From Afipia felis ATCC 53690 (GTDB taxonomy: Bacteria > Pseudomonadota > Alphaproteobacteria > Rhizobiales > Xanthobacteraceae), in contig NZ_KB375270.1 of NCBI RefSeq assembly GCF_000314735.2, positions 3,162,001-3,226,000 on the forward strand: a stretch of 64,000 nucleotides of DNA. The letters are read 5' to 3'. This document shows positions 46,691 to 56,329 of this stretch, piece after piece. Numbering within the stretch: the stretch's first letter is position 1; each line of letters opens with the position of its first letter. The position numbers and the translations under genes are program-made. A model generated the notes under the pieces. The model saw only the letters and a list, made by a program, of their open reading frames with translations, had not been told where the DNA came from and did no database searches.

Positions 46691-47509
46691 ATGCACGGTA
46701 AGATAACCGGCTCAGTTGCCATACAGCCAGTTGAGCGAAGGACTCTGTGGTCGCGACTGGCCCAGCATCGACCCGCGATCATTGATCTTATTGCGGTCGC
46801 TGCCCTGTGGCAGATTTCTACCCATTACTTCTCCCCTGCCATCGTGCCGCCGCTCAAGGATATCGGCGATGCGATCTGGAAGATATTTTCCCAAGGGGAC
46901 AACCTTGTCAGTCTTCTGGCAACGTCACTGCGTGTTGTTGCCGGTCTGACCATCTCCTTCGTCCTAGGAGCGGCGTTGGGAGTAACAATGGGACTCTTTA
47001 GCGGCATCAGAACCTATGCGCGGCCGTTGCTGCATATGATTCAAGGTGTGCCAGCACTATCCTGGGTCGTGTTTGCCGTGATCTGGTTTGCGCAGGTTGA
47101 AATTCGCATTGCCTTCATTCTGATTATCGGCACGCTCCCGGCCTTTGCTCTGTATATCGACAGTGCGGTCAAATCGGTGAATCTGGATCTGATCCATTTG
47201 GGTCAGGCGCTCCGTGCCAATCGTCTTCAGATTTTGACCAAAATCATCATGCCGGCGATCGTTCCTGAGATCATGAGCGCGTGGACAGTGAATCTGGGTA
47301 ATGCGGTTCGCGTCGCCGTGATCGCCGAATTGATCGGGTCTACCACGGGTGTTGGCTTCCAGCTACTGCAAGCACAGGCCGTATTCGATATGGCGGGAGC
47401 CGTGGCCTGGACGCTCAGCCTCGTCGCCGTGTTGTTCGTCTATCAGGGCATTATCAGTCTGGTCGAAAGCCGCCTGCTTGCCTGGCGTCCGCGAAGCGAG
47501 GTGGCGTGA
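46691..47509 (+). CDS. ABC transporter permease, SsuC/TauC type
   Basis: 272 aa from ATG 46691, eight bases after AGGAGG; the frame is open to 46649. Six or so membrane helices, with the cytoplasmic coupling motif DLIHLGQALRANRLQILTKIIMPAIVPEI (E-A-A-like loop with conserved G). Stop and next start share one base (TGATG at 47507). Confidence 0.88.
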   Translation: MHGKITGSVAIQPVERRTLWSRLAQHRPAIIDLIAVAALWQISTHYFSPAIVPPLKDIGDAIWKIFSQGDNLVSLLATSLRVVAGLTISFVLGAALGVTMGLFSGIRTYARPLLHMIQGVPALSWVVFAVIWFAQVEIRIAFILIIGTLPAFALYIDSAVKSVNLDLIHLGQALRANRLQILTKIIMPAIVPEIMSAWTVNLGNAVRVAVIAELIGSTTGVGFQLLQAQAVFDMAGAVAWTLSLVAVLFVYQGIISLVESRLLAWRPRSEVA

Positions 47510-48294
47510 TGACTGAGAATCCAATCGTTGCATTTTCCGGCGTAACAAAGACCTTCGTCAAAGATGGTGTGTCGTTCACAGCATGTTCCGATTTGTCTTT
47601 TACAGTTCAGCCCGGAGAGGTAGTTGCCATCGTCGGTGAAACTGGCTGTGGAAAGTCGACCGCCTTGTCGTTGTTGCTCGGCCTTCAGGAACCCAGTCGC
47701 GGCTCGGTACAAGTTCTCGCGATCGATCCATTCAAGGAATTCCATGCCTTGAAGGGCAGGCTCGGTATTATCTTCCAGAATGATCGTCTGCTTCCGTGGC
47801 GCACAGCGATCGAGAATGTCGCATTCGGAATGGAAATTCTGCATATCTCGAAGTCCGAGCGTATACAAAGTGCCATGCACTGGCTTGCCCGCGTCGGACT
47901 GGAGAGGTTTGCAAATTCGTATCCGCACCAATTATCAGGCGGCATGCGCCAGCGTGTATCGATTGCAAGGACATTTGCACTCAATTCGCCCCTCTTGCTT
48001 GCGGATGAAGCGTTTTCAGCGCTCGATGAAATTACTGCGACCGCGCTTCGTAATGATTTGCTGAACATGATCGGGGAAGAGAAAAAGACGACGATCTTCA
48101 TCACTCACTCTGTCACTGAAGCTGCCGAGTTGGCCGAACGAATTTTGGTATTTGGGAGACCGGGGCGGGTTCTTTCAGAGATTAGAGCCAAAGACTTGAT
48201 TGCCCACGGTGGAACACATGCCGATGTTGCCTCCGAAATTCGTGAAAGCATGAAATCCGCCAGATCTACGTCGGCTCATTCTATGACATCGTAG
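47509..48294 (+). CDS. ABC transporter ATPase, SsuB/TauB type
   Basis: 261 aa. Walker A GETGCGKST, Q-loop FQNDRLLPWRTAIENV (the LLPW pattern of nitrate/sulfonate/taurine importers), signature LSGGMRQRVSIARTF, Walker B LLLADEAF, H-loop ITHSVTEA. Last gene of the nitrilase-cupin-importer unit, and the right end of the well-preserved part of the window. Confidence 0.92.
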   Translation: MTENPIVAFSGVTKTFVKDGVSFTACSDLSFTVQPGEVVAIVGETGCGKSTALSLLLGLQEPSRGSVQVLAIDPFKEFHALKGRLGIIFQNDRLLPWRTAIENVAFGMEILHISKSERIQSAMHWLARVGLERFANSYPHQLSGGMRQRVSIARTFALNSPLLLADEAFSALDEITATALRNDLLNMIGEEKKTTIFITHSVTEAAELAERILVFGRPGRVLSEIRAKDLIAHGGTHADVASEIRESMKSARSTSAHSMTS

Positions 48295-48988
48295 TCGGCA
48301 ATTCATTGCTCTAACACTTCGGCAATTATCAGCTGGGCCTTTCCAGTGCGCCGACTGACCGGCTTCTCAGAGTAAGCTCATCAGTTACCTCTGTGCGAAT
48401 GACAGATATCGACCCGAAGACGACATCCATTCTTCAAATTGCGGACGGCAGCTCTGCGCCACAAAGCGGACTTTCTAGCACGCGGCGGTGAGGGGCCGCT
48501 TGGCGCCCTCCTTATTGCCGTCCCGAGACGTTTCCTCCGGTTCAGATAGCTGTTTTTTCATCCATCAGCAACGCTCGGCGGAAATGTCGGATCGGTGTTG
48601 GTCACTTTCGGCCAGACCGCCAAGAGTCTGATGCCAACCAGCTTGGGAAACATGATCTTCAAGTGCTTCCCGCGTCTCGCGCAGAAAACTGACGACCTGG
48701 GACGCTGGCGAATTACTCCACCCGCTTTCAAGAGCTGGCATCTTGGCGAGTTCGGCACGCGTCAGATCCGAGAAGTCGATATCATCGAGTTCGTCTTTCG
48801 CGTCGATTGTCGGGAGTTGCACCTCGATCGTTTGTTCGAACGTCACCTGGAGATTAATCGGCCGCTTCTCCGCTTTGCTCGACGGCGACAGAATGGGGGA
48901 TGATTTGCGGTCTCGAACCTACCTTCTTAGGAGGAATGGTCCCGATGTACTGCTCAGAAAGTACTCGCTGCCTCGGCGATGGCACGCC
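48295..48988. other. Junction region with an unassigned gene remnant
   Basis: About 700 bp. On the minus strand a frame from roughly 48903 to 48565 lacks a proper start (GTG 48846 possible). It encodes an acidic stretch (DAKDELDDIDFSDLTRAELAKM) that looks like real but broken coding sequence of unknown family. No other gene supported. Confidence 0.4.
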
Positions 48989-49207
48989 TCAATCCGGCAT
49001 CGGACATCGTGGTGACTTTCCCACCGGAGCCGAGCGCAAAAGTTGCGGCAATGCCTCGAAAGCTTCATCGACTTCAATTCGATCCCAGACAGTGTCCGTA
49101 TTAATCACACGCGGTGAAGGCATCCGACCGTCCTTGACCATATCGTCGAAAAGGGAAGGGGATACGCAGAACAACGAAGAAGTCTTCTTCGTCGAACAGG
49201 TGCACAT
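48989..49207 (-). pseudogene. Excisionase-like small HTH protein, N-terminally damaged
   Basis: 72-codon frame containing FDDMVKDGRMPSPRVINTDT followed by VWDRIEVDEAFEALP. This is the pattern of small winged HTH proteins encoded next to tyrosine integrases in rhizobial genomic islands. The usual N-terminal region is replaced by unrelated sequence and no integrase follows. It is a footprint of a mobile island at the start of the mosaic region. Confidence 0.6.
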
Positions 49208-49314
49208 GATAGATCGGCAAGGTTAGTTCGTCCGCGTTTAAGGATCGGCTCAACTCGTCGGGCATCGGTCATGATGGGCGACCTCTGCGCCGTCGTCCGC
49301 TGGGACGGGCAGGC

Positions 49315-49890
49315 TCAGCTTGCCTGACGTTTGGGAGGATCACTTCCAAGGCACGCGATTGCCATCAACGCGGTGGCCACGGCAAGAGCTGCTGCGGTCC
49401 ACATCACGCGCCCGTACGTCTGGACAACTGCGACCGACGCGACATTCGAGGCGGAGGTCCCGCCGAAGGCTAATCCGAGGGCTGCGACCGCAAGGAGGCC
49501 GCCAAGACGCGCGGCTACGTTGTTCATGCCGGACGCCGATCCGCCCAGATCGCTCGGCGCGGCGTCCAAGACTGCGGTTGTAAGCGGCGCCACACGCGCC
49601 GTCTTACCTATCCCTGTCAAGACAAGGCCAGGTAGGAACCCGAGCCAGTACTCCGGTCGCGCGGCGGACAATGCGAATACGACGTAGCCGGAGGCAGTGA
49701 TCACGCCTCCTGCCGCAGGCATCGTGCGGTTCCCGAGGCGTTGCGCAAGACCTCCAGCCGCACGCGAGCCAGCGGCCATGATTACGGAAAATGGCAGGAA
49801 TGCTGCTCCTGCCGCAGCGGCAGAATAGTTGTGCGTGTAAATCAGCACGAAAGGCAGGCGAAAGAGCGCGCCCATCAGTACCACGCAGAC
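49315..49890 (-). pseudogene. C-terminal half of a DHA2-type MFS drug exporter
   Basis: The homologous part starts at ALFRLPFVLIYTHNYSAAAA and includes GLAQRLGNRTMPAAGG, TGIGKTARVAPLTTAVLDAA and SGMNNVAARLGGLLAVA, i.e. helices 8-14 of EmrB/QacA-like exporters. Codons from 49923 to 49890 are not part of the match. The missing N-terminal half, read on the opposite strand, is at 55.4-56.0 kb and ends where this one begins. Confidence 0.75.
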
Positions 49891-50165
49891 GCCAAGGGCG
49901 GCGAGACCCTCCACGCCTGACACGGCTCCGTCAGCAAGGCCCGACCATTTGTGAGTTCGACCGAGCGTTCACCCAGACGCGAGCCGTGGAGGGGCCAGGG
50001 TCACCCTCGCGAGACGGTAGCGACGACATACGATCAAGGAGCCCCGGCGAAATGACGAGCGGCGTCACGGAGGCTCCCGCAAAGTGCCGTGTAAACTGAT
50101 CGACTGCCGCGACCTGCTCTGACGAGCCAGCCAAGAGCTCTGTCAAAGTCTGAAAGGAAAGCACG

Positions 50166-50736
50166 ATGATAAATTCGAACAATGATGGCGCTCCCCGCCC
50201 ACATGCTGAGGTGGCCGACGATCTTGACGGCGCTGGCAGGCTCAACGGCCGTGCCGGCGGATCGGTGTTCTCGATCGGCGGCCCTGACGGCAAGGGGGGG
50301 CACGGCGGCGGGGGCGAATCCCTACGAGTTGCTGAGCGCTTCGCTCGCTGCGTGCACGGCAATGACGATACGGTTTCAGGCGCGAAGGCGTAAGTTCCCG
50401 CTTTCTCATGTCGAGGTCGCTGTGTCCTATCACCACGGAGCGGACGGCGGCCGGGACTCGTTCGAGCGCTCCATCAGGCTCGAAGGAAAGCTGCGCGATG
50501 AGGAGCGGGCCCAACTGATGCAGGCCGCGGACATGTGTCCCGTCGGACGAATGCTGGGCCTCAGCGCTGACATCCGTACGAACGACAAAATCAGCGGTGG
50601 GCGAGCGGCAAGATATGAAGACGACTTGAGCGAGCTTCAATCCCGAACATCGACCCCGACTAGTATGCCGCGAGATAGTCTGCGAGCGCCACTGCGTTGT
50701 TACGTTCCGTGTCGTGTGCACCGAAGAGCAACGTGA
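50166..50736 (+). pseudogene. OsmC-family peroxiredoxin gene with a frameshift
   Basis: The first ~45 codons read in the frame of 50166 (MINSNNDGAPRPHAEV... to a glycine-rich end). The rest reads in the frame of 50182: ANPYELLSASLAACTAMTIR and ADMCPVGRMLGLSADIRT, with the two conserved OsmC cysteines. The shift lies near the G-run at about 50294-50301, so either a slip mutation or a base-calling error. OsmC proteins remove organic hydroperoxides with lipoylated or thiol partners. The 3' end overlaps the DUF488 gene. Confidence 0.7.
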
Positions 50737-51022
50737 CTTTGCCAGCTGATATAAGATCCGTCAGCTCTTCAACCGCGACTTGATTGGCGCGGAGTTCTTC
50801 AAAGTATCGATTGTGAAATTCGCGCCAGCGTTTCGGGTCATGGCCAAACCAGGTCCTGAGGCCGGCGCTCGGGGCGATGTCCTTTAGCCACACGTCGACG
50901 CTGGCATGCTCCTTCGTAAGCCCGCGCGGCCAGATGCGGTCGACGAGTACTCTCATGCCGTCGGAGGCCTCGGGCTGCTCGTAGACGCGTTTCACACCAG
51001 GCCGCATTGACCGTCGAGACAT
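50660..51022 (-). CDS. DUF488 family protein
   Basis: 120 aa. VKRVYEQPEASDGMRVLVDR, IWPRGLTKEHASVDVWLKDI, APSAGLRTWFGHDPKRW and VTLLFGAHDTERNNAVAL are the standard DUF488 blocks. Function unknown, often near stress genes. Intact in length. Same strand as the AhpD-like gene 39 bp upstream. Confidence 0.88.
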   Translation of the reverse strand: MSRRSMRPGVKRVYEQPEASDGMRVLVDRIWPRGLTKEHASVDVWLKDIAPSAGLRTWFGHDPKRWREFHNRYFEELRANQVAVEELTDLISAGKVTLLFGAHDTERNNAVALADYLAAY

Positions 51023-51061
51023 TGAATTCTCCAGCTCTCCCCTCCAAGGAGGGCACTTCCG

Positions 51062-51607
51062 TTAGGCTTCCTTGGCGGGACTGACCGCAGGAAAATCGAT
51101 CGGGGTCTGGATCGCGTTGTTCATGAAATTGGTCAACAGGAACTGAGCAGTCAGCGCGATCATCTCGACGATGTTGGCGTCGGTCCACCCGCCGTCTTTG
51201 ACCGCTGCGAACTGGGCGTCGGTGACTTTGCCGCGCGTCTCGATAAGCGCCTTCGCGAAGGCGACCGCAGCCTGGCGCTTGGGGTTGCTGGAGAGGCCCT
51301 GCCGGTTCAGGTCGATTTCCTCCGGAGGGATCTTTGCCATGTTCGTCGAGACGTAGCTGTGCGCGGCAAGGCAGTAGTCGCAACCATTAGCCTCCGAGAC
51401 TGCGAGCGCAATCCCCTCCCTGGTCTTCAGGTCGAGGGTCTTCGACACCGGCCCCATCAGGCCAGCCCAACCGCCGAGGGCGTTCGGACTGATTGACATC
51501 AAGCGATAATGATTCGGCACGAAGCCGAGCATCTTGTTGATGTTGTCGAGAATTGCTTGGGATTCCGCGGGCGCGTCGTCGCGCCCCGGGATATCGATGC
51601 GGGACAT
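51062..51607 (-). CDS. AhpD-like peroxidase-related protein
   Basis: 181 aa from ATG 51607 behind AGAGGAA. Carboxymuconolactone decarboxylase/AhpD fold with Cys76-Asp-Tyr-Cys79 and His83 in NGCDYCLAAHS. KMLGFVPNHYRLMSISP and TQFLLTNFMNNAIQTPIDFP-like ends mark the peroxidase-related subgroup. Divergent from a LysR gene. Distinct from the copy at 14167. Confidence 0.88.
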   Translation of the reverse strand: MSRIDIPGRDDAPAESQAILDNINKMLGFVPNHYRLMSISPNALGGWAGLMGPVSKTLDLKTREGIALAVSEANGCDYCLAAHSYVSTNMAKIPPEEIDLNRQGLSSNPKRQAAVAFAKALIETRGKVTDAQFAAVKDGGWTDANIVEMIALTAQFLLTNFMNNAIQTPIDFPAVSPAKEA

Positions 51608-51722
51608 GTTCCTCTCCATTGCACGCCGGCCAGCTTGGTCTTTGAACCACACTGATAGCCCCTATCGTTCGGCGGCATAATCCGATAACCGTGAGAAACG
51701 ACCTCTCGGAATGTGAGAGAAG

Positions 51723-52670
51723 ATGGACCGGCTTGAAGCAATGTCGATTTTGGTAGCGTCGGCCGAGGCCGGCAGCTTTTCCGCGGCCGGGCGGCAGCTT
51801 GGCGTTCCCCTACCAACCGTCAGTCGGAAGGTCGCTGAACTGGAGGCACACCTCAACACCCGGCTACTGGTCCGATCGACTCGGAAACTGTCACTGACCC
51901 AAGCGGGTCTCGCCTACATTGCCGCCTGCAAACGCATCCTGGAACAAGTTGACGAGGCGGAATCTCAGGCCTCCGGGGAGTACACTGTCCCGCGCGGCAT
52001 CCTTACGATGACGGCGCCGATTGTCTTCGGACGGCTCCATGTCATACCGGTCGTGAACGAGTTCCTCGCGAGCTTCGCACAGATCAGTGTTCAGCTGATG
52101 CTCTCCGATCACACCGTAAACATTGTCGACGAGCACATCGACCTGGCCGTCCGCATCGGCATGTTACCGGATAGCACGCTCATCGCGACGAAGGTGGGCG
52201 AGATCCGGCCCGTAGTGTGCGGCAGCCCTGAGTATTTCGCCGCTCATGGCGTCCCAAAGACGCCCGGTGACCTGGCCGACCACATGTGCGTGACTTACAC
52301 AGCTCTGGCGTCTGGGATGACGTGGATCTTCAATCCGCGTGGCAAGGCGCCGAAGAGCGTGCGTCCCTACTGCCGGCTGAAGATCAATACCGCCGAGGCC
52401 GCCATCGACGCGGCGATCGCCAGCGTCGGCGTCACGAACGTGCTCTCCTACCAGGTCGCCCGGGCGGTAGCTGCGGGGAAGCTCAAGCTGATCCTGGAGG
52501 ACTACGAGCCCGATCCGATCCCGGTGCACCTGGTGCACACGGGACAGGCGATCCTGCCTCTCAAGCTCCGACGTTTTATGGAGTTCGCCGCGTCCCGGCT
52601 GCGAAAGTCGCTGGCGGCTGACCTAGCCAAGGTCTCTGCGCCAAAATCCGGCCCAAAACCGAAGAAGTAG
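51723..52670 (+). CDS. LysR-family regulator
   Basis: 315 aa. HTH MSILVASAEAGSFSAAGRQL, PLPTVSRKVAELEAHLNTRL, then effector domain (GILTMTAPIVFGRLHVIPVV). Lysine-rich tail. Divergent from the AhpD-like gene (115 bp gap), so probably its regulator. Confidence 0.9.
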   Translation: MDRLEAMSILVASAEAGSFSAAGRQLGVPLPTVSRKVAELEAHLNTRLLVRSTRKLSLTQAGLAYIAACKRILEQVDEAESQASGEYTVPRGILTMTAPIVFGRLHVIPVVNEFLASFAQISVQLMLSDHTVNIVDEHIDLAVRIGMLPDSTLIATKVGEIRPVVCGSPEYFAAHGVPKTPGDLADHMCVTYTALASGMTWIFNPRGKAPKSVRPYCRLKINTAEAAIDAAIASVGVTNVLSYQVARAVAAGKLKLILEDYEPDPIPVHLVHTGQAILPLKLRRFMEFAASRLRKSLAADLAKVSAPKSGPKPKK

Positions 52671-52798
52671 CTATCTCACCCGAGGCAACCACTCATGCAG
52701 GACAAGAATAACTCAAACTTTCGCGGCAAGACTACCGGAGCCACACTACATAAGCGATTATGCTAGCGGCAAATCGGGCCGCGCGCGACGGGCGGAAA

Positions 52799-53452
52799 AT
52801 GTCACTCCAAGACAAATTGGACGCTGTCAAAGCCGAGGATTTGGCCAAGACCCCGCCGAACGTGACGCTGGTTCGCCAACGGGCGGTGGAAGCGCTTGTC
52901 ACATCCGGGTTGGGAGAGCGCGCCGCGCAGGCCGGGGAGCAAGCCCCTCCGTTCCGGCTACATGACGGGCGCGGCCGGGCGTTCTCGTCGCGTGAGGCGC
53001 TGCGTCGCGGCCCCATAGTCGTCGTGTTCTACAGGGGGAGATGGTGCCCCTACTGCACCGTCGACCTTCGCGCGATCGAATTGGCCTCTCACGATATACG
53101 TAGCTTCGGCGCTTCGCTGGTCGTCGTCTCGCAGCAGACGGCTGACAACAGCCTTGAGACGCAGAGGCGCAATGAGCTTTCATTCGCCAGCTTGGTGGAC
53201 GCCGGAGGCAAGGTCGCGCACACTTTTGGCCTGCGTTGGAAAGCCTCCGACGAACTGCGCGCCGTCGAAGAGGTATGCGGCATGGATCTCGCGAGTTTCA
53301 ATGGTGATCCGAGCTGGACGTTGACCATGCCGGCCCGGTACATCGTGGCGCCCGACGGGATGATCGAGTACGCCGACATCAGCGTCGACTACACGCGGCG
53401 CGGCGACCCGTCCGAACTGCTTCCGGTCCTCGCCCACCTCGCCAAGCACTAG
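52799..53452 (+). CDS. AhpC/TSA-type peroxiredoxin-like protein with CxxC
   Basis: 217 aa from ATG 52799 (the frame is open to 52760). Thioredoxin fold with FYRGRWCPYCTVDLRAIE, active pair Cys83-Pro-Tyr-Cys86, then SQQTADNSLETQRRNELSFA and DPSWTLTMPARYIV. CPYC instead of the single peroxidatic Cys of standard Prx suggests a thiol-disulfide or PrxU-like subgroup. One of three such genes in 8.5 kb (also 54557 and 60631). Confidence 0.88.
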   Translation: MSLQDKLDAVKAEDLAKTPPNVTLVRQRAVEALVTSGLGERAAQAGEQAPPFRLHDGRGRAFSSREALRRGPIVVVFYRGRWCPYCTVDLRAIELASHDIRSFGASLVVVSQQTADNSLETQRRNELSFASLVDAGGKVAHTFGLRWKASDELRAVEEVCGMDLASFNGDPSWTLTMPARYIVAPDGMIEYADISVDYTRRGDPSELLPVLAHLAKH

Positions 53453-53624
53453 CGCGCTCTCAGGCTCCAGAAAGCGTGTCCAGGCGTCCAAACCAATAGA
53501 CCGGGCCATTCCAACGTGTGCACGCAAGTGGCATCCATGCGCCATGGTTATGGCGTGTCCCGTCACGCCGTCGAGCACAAAGGCTCGTCAGTATAGACAG
53601 CCGCAACTTGACGGAGAACAACAC

Positions 53625-54560
53625 ATGGAGCTTCATCAGGCTCGCTACTTCCTCGCCGTCGCATCCACGCTCAACTTCACGCGCGCGGCCGAACAGTGCA
53701 ACGTCACGCAGCCTGCCCTGACCAAAGGGGTACAGAAGCTCGAGCAGGAACTCGGCGGCCAGTTGATCTACCGCGAGCGCCAGCTGACGCAGCTTACCGA
53801 CCTCGGGAAGGAAGTCCTTCCGATGTTGGAACGTACTTTGACCTCGGCCGAGGCGGTGCGTCGCAGAGCCCAGGAGTTCCAACGAAAGGAGGTCGCGCCA
53901 CTGAAAATCGGCCTCGCCCCCTCCATCTCGGCCTCACTCGTCCTCGACCCGATCGCCGAGATTGCAAAGTTCGTCCCTGGACTTCGCGTCGAGCTACGCG
54001 AGGGTACAGCGGAGGAACTCGTCGACCTCTTGCTTGAGGGAAAGATAAACGCCGCAATGGTCGGGGACGTGCAGGACATCCCCCCCCGCATTGACGACTG
54101 GTCGCTGTTCGAGGAACGTTACGTCGCGTTTCTCTCGCCGACACACCAACTCGCAAGCCGTCCCTCGATCCGCATCGACGACCTCCGCGAAACCATCTTG
54201 CTCGAACGTGCCGGATGCGATGTCGCCCTTAAGATTCAACGATCGTATTTCCCCGAGGAACCGGCCAACCACGGCCACTGCAGCGCTCACGAACTGCACT
54301 TGCAGCACATGGCCGCGGCTGGCTTCGGCGTGATGCTCGCGCCCGAGCACATGCCGTGCCTTTCGGCGCTCAAGACCATTCCGCTTGAAGGCGACCCGGT
54401 TTGGCGGGAGGTCCACCTCCTGACTGTGCAGGGGCGACGCTACTCGCCGGCGCTGGATGCTTTCGTCAAGGTCGCACGGCTTCGCGACTGGTCGATCGAC
54501 GTCTCCCATCGCGGCATGCCCCACGCAACGCTTCCGGAAGCGGCAGGCGTGCTGGCATGA
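53625..54560 (+). CDS. LysR-family regulator
   Basis: 311 aa from ATG 53625 (GGAG eight bases upstream; the frame opens at 53544). HTH ARYFLAVASTLNFTRAAEQC, TQPALTKGVQKLEQELGGQL. The C-terminal half resembles OxyR/CynR-type domains and includes Cys in RAGCDVALK and NHGHCSAHE, a possible redox-sensing pair. Overlaps the next gene by ATGA, so regulator and peroxiredoxin are co-translated. Confidence 0.88.
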   Translation: MELHQARYFLAVASTLNFTRAAEQCNVTQPALTKGVQKLEQELGGQLIYRERQLTQLTDLGKEVLPMLERTLTSAEAVRRRAQEFQRKEVAPLKIGLAPSISASLVLDPIAEIAKFVPGLRVELREGTAEELVDLLLEGKINAAMVGDVQDIPPRIDDWSLFEERYVAFLSPTHQLASRPSIRIDDLRETILLERAGCDVALKIQRSYFPEEPANHGHCSAHELHLQHMAAAGFGVMLAPEHMPCLSALKTIPLEGDPVWREVHLLTVQGRRYSPALDAFVKVARLRDWSIDVSHRGMPHATLPEAAGVLA

Positions 54561-55288
54561 CCGCGACACGCACGCCGCCGACCAACCACTTCAAGCCAAT
54601 CGATCCGCAGTCTGACGCCCCATCGATGCCAAACCAGACCGACAAGACACTTGCCCAGATTCGCTCGGAGCTGTTGGCGACGTTCAGCGCCGCAGACTGG
54701 GAGTCATACAATCACCTCGTAGGGTGGCTTCGCGATACAGACGTGGCATCGCACGCGTTGAAGGTCGGAGACACCGCGCCCGACTTCGTCTTGCCGGACG
54801 CGAACGGCCGTCTCCACTCCTCCGAGCAACTACGCCGCGACGGTCCCCTCGTCCTGAGTTTCATCCGAGGCGGCTGGTGTCCGTTCTGCACCGCAGAGCT
54901 ATGTGCACTTCAGGCCGCAAAGGATGAATTCGAGAGTCTCGGCGCAACGCTCGCGGTCCTGACACCGGAGACGAGGCAATTCCCGCGGCACCTCAAGCAA
55001 CGCTTGGGGCTGGACCTGACGGTACTCTCCGACGTCGACTACGGCGTTGCGGTGTCGTATGGCATTTTATTCCGGGTGCCCGACGAGACCAAAGCGCACT
55101 ATTCTGCTCTAGGTTTCGACCTCGGGGCGCGGCACGGGTCACCGGACTGGATGCTGCCCATTCCCGCAACTTACGTGATCGACACGGAAGGCCGGATCCG
55201 CAGCGTGTTTGTCGAACCCGACTTCACGATACGGGAGGAACCGGGGCAAATCTTGGCCTCACTGCGCCGGACTGTTTCCACCTGCTAG
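54557..55288 (+). CDS. AhpC/TSA-type peroxiredoxin-like protein with CxxC
   Basis: 243 aa from ATG 54557. VGDTAPDFVLPDANGRL, then FIRGGWCPFCTAELCALQAA (CxxC), TPETRQFPRHLKQRLGLDL and PIPATYVIDTEGRIRSVFV. Same CPxC subgroup as 52799. Translationally coupled to the LysR gene, suggesting control by peroxide or electrophile stress. Confidence 0.88.
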   Translation: MTATRTPPTNHFKPIDPQSDAPSMPNQTDKTLAQIRSELLATFSAADWESYNHLVGWLRDTDVASHALKVGDTAPDFVLPDANGRLHSSEQLRRDGPLVLSFIRGGWCPFCTAELCALQAAKDEFESLGATLAVLTPETRQFPRHLKQRLGLDLTVLSDVDYGVAVSYGILFRVPDETKAHYSALGFDLGARHGSPDWMLPIPATYVIDTEGRIRSVFVEPDFTIREEPGQILASLRRTVSTC

Positions 55289-55409
55289 CCTGACGGGGCC
55301 GGCCATCCAGCATCAAGACCTCGTAATCGCAGACTGCGCGGGATAAAGAACGTCGGCGCGAGGAGGTTCGGGTTGGTAGGCTTCCAGAAAGCACCCTGCA
55401 AGACCCCAT

Positions 55410-56035
55410 CAGCGGTTCGGCCAGCGGCGGACGTTCATTCTCGGCCTCTCGGGATTCGCCGCCGCGTCGATCGCCTGCGGGCTTGCGCCGACTGCGACGG
55501 CGCTCGTGGTCTTCCGGGCGTGCAAAGCGCCGCTGGGACGTGTCTCATACCGGCGAGCCTTGCATCGATAGGGACCGCCTTCTCAGGCGAGGACCGCGGG
55601 CGGGCAGTTGGGACCTGGGCAGCGGCCGGCGCGATCGCAACGGCGCTTGGCCCACCGCTTGGTGGATGGCTGGTCGATGTCGTCGGATGGCGGAGCGTCT
55701 TTTTCCTGAACGCACTAATTGCGCTGGCCGCTCTCGCGATGGGCATCAAGGTCCGGCCGGCTCGGCCGGAATGCAGCGGCAGGCTCGACCTGTTGAGCCC
55801 ACTCGTGGGCGTGCTTTGCCTCGGCTCGATGAGCTACGGACTGATCGCGGCGGGAACTAGCGCGGTGTTGCGAGGGACGGCGTTCGTTCTGCTTGCGCTA
55901 CCGCTTGGCGCTCTCTTGGTGTTGCGCGAAGGGCAAGCGCGACATGCGCTCGTGCCGCCGCGTCTCTTCCGCGACGGGCGCTTCGTCGTCGCGAATGCGA
56001 TGACGGTGGTGCTGTATGCGTCGCTGAGCGCCTCA
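55410..56035 (+). pseudogene. N-terminal half of a DHA2-type MFS drug exporter, frameshifted
   Basis: RTFILGLSGFAAASIACGLA in one frame, then after a shift near 55520 PASLASIGTAFSGEDRGRAV, LGPPLGGWLVDVVGWRSVFF and NAMTVVLYASLSA in another. Match to the exporter family stops at ~56030, exactly where the C-terminal half at 49890 (-) would continue (ALFRLPFVLIYTHNY). The first ~30 residues are missing. Confidence 0.75.
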
Positions 56036-56040
56036 CGACG

Positions 56041-56200
56041 GTCTAGAGTGCTGCGAGGCAGTCGGTCTCGATGTCGAAGTGTCCCGGCCAGTCCGGCACG
56101 TTGACGAAGATCCTGGCGCGTGTGTTCTTCGGGAAGTACGGAGCGTAGACCTCGTTTAGGCCGCCGAACTTCTCGACCGATGTTCCGAGTCCTGCAGCAT
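56041..56200 (-). pseudogene. C-terminal fragment of a RidA-family protein
   Basis: The minus-strand frame gives GGLNEVYAPYFPKNTRARIF followed by VNVPDWPGHFDIE and a stop at 56041, the end of RidA/YjgF deaminases. The first half of the gene is not found. Confidence 0.65.
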
Positions 56201-56329
56201 CTGCGTAGCTCCTGTTTCCTTGACTGCGCCGCCTCCCTGCATCAGGTGCGACCGTAGCTGCTGTTGCCCCGAGTGCGTAATCCGGCGTTTGAGAAAACTA
56301 TCCTCTCACAAAACGAGAGGGATGGTCTC

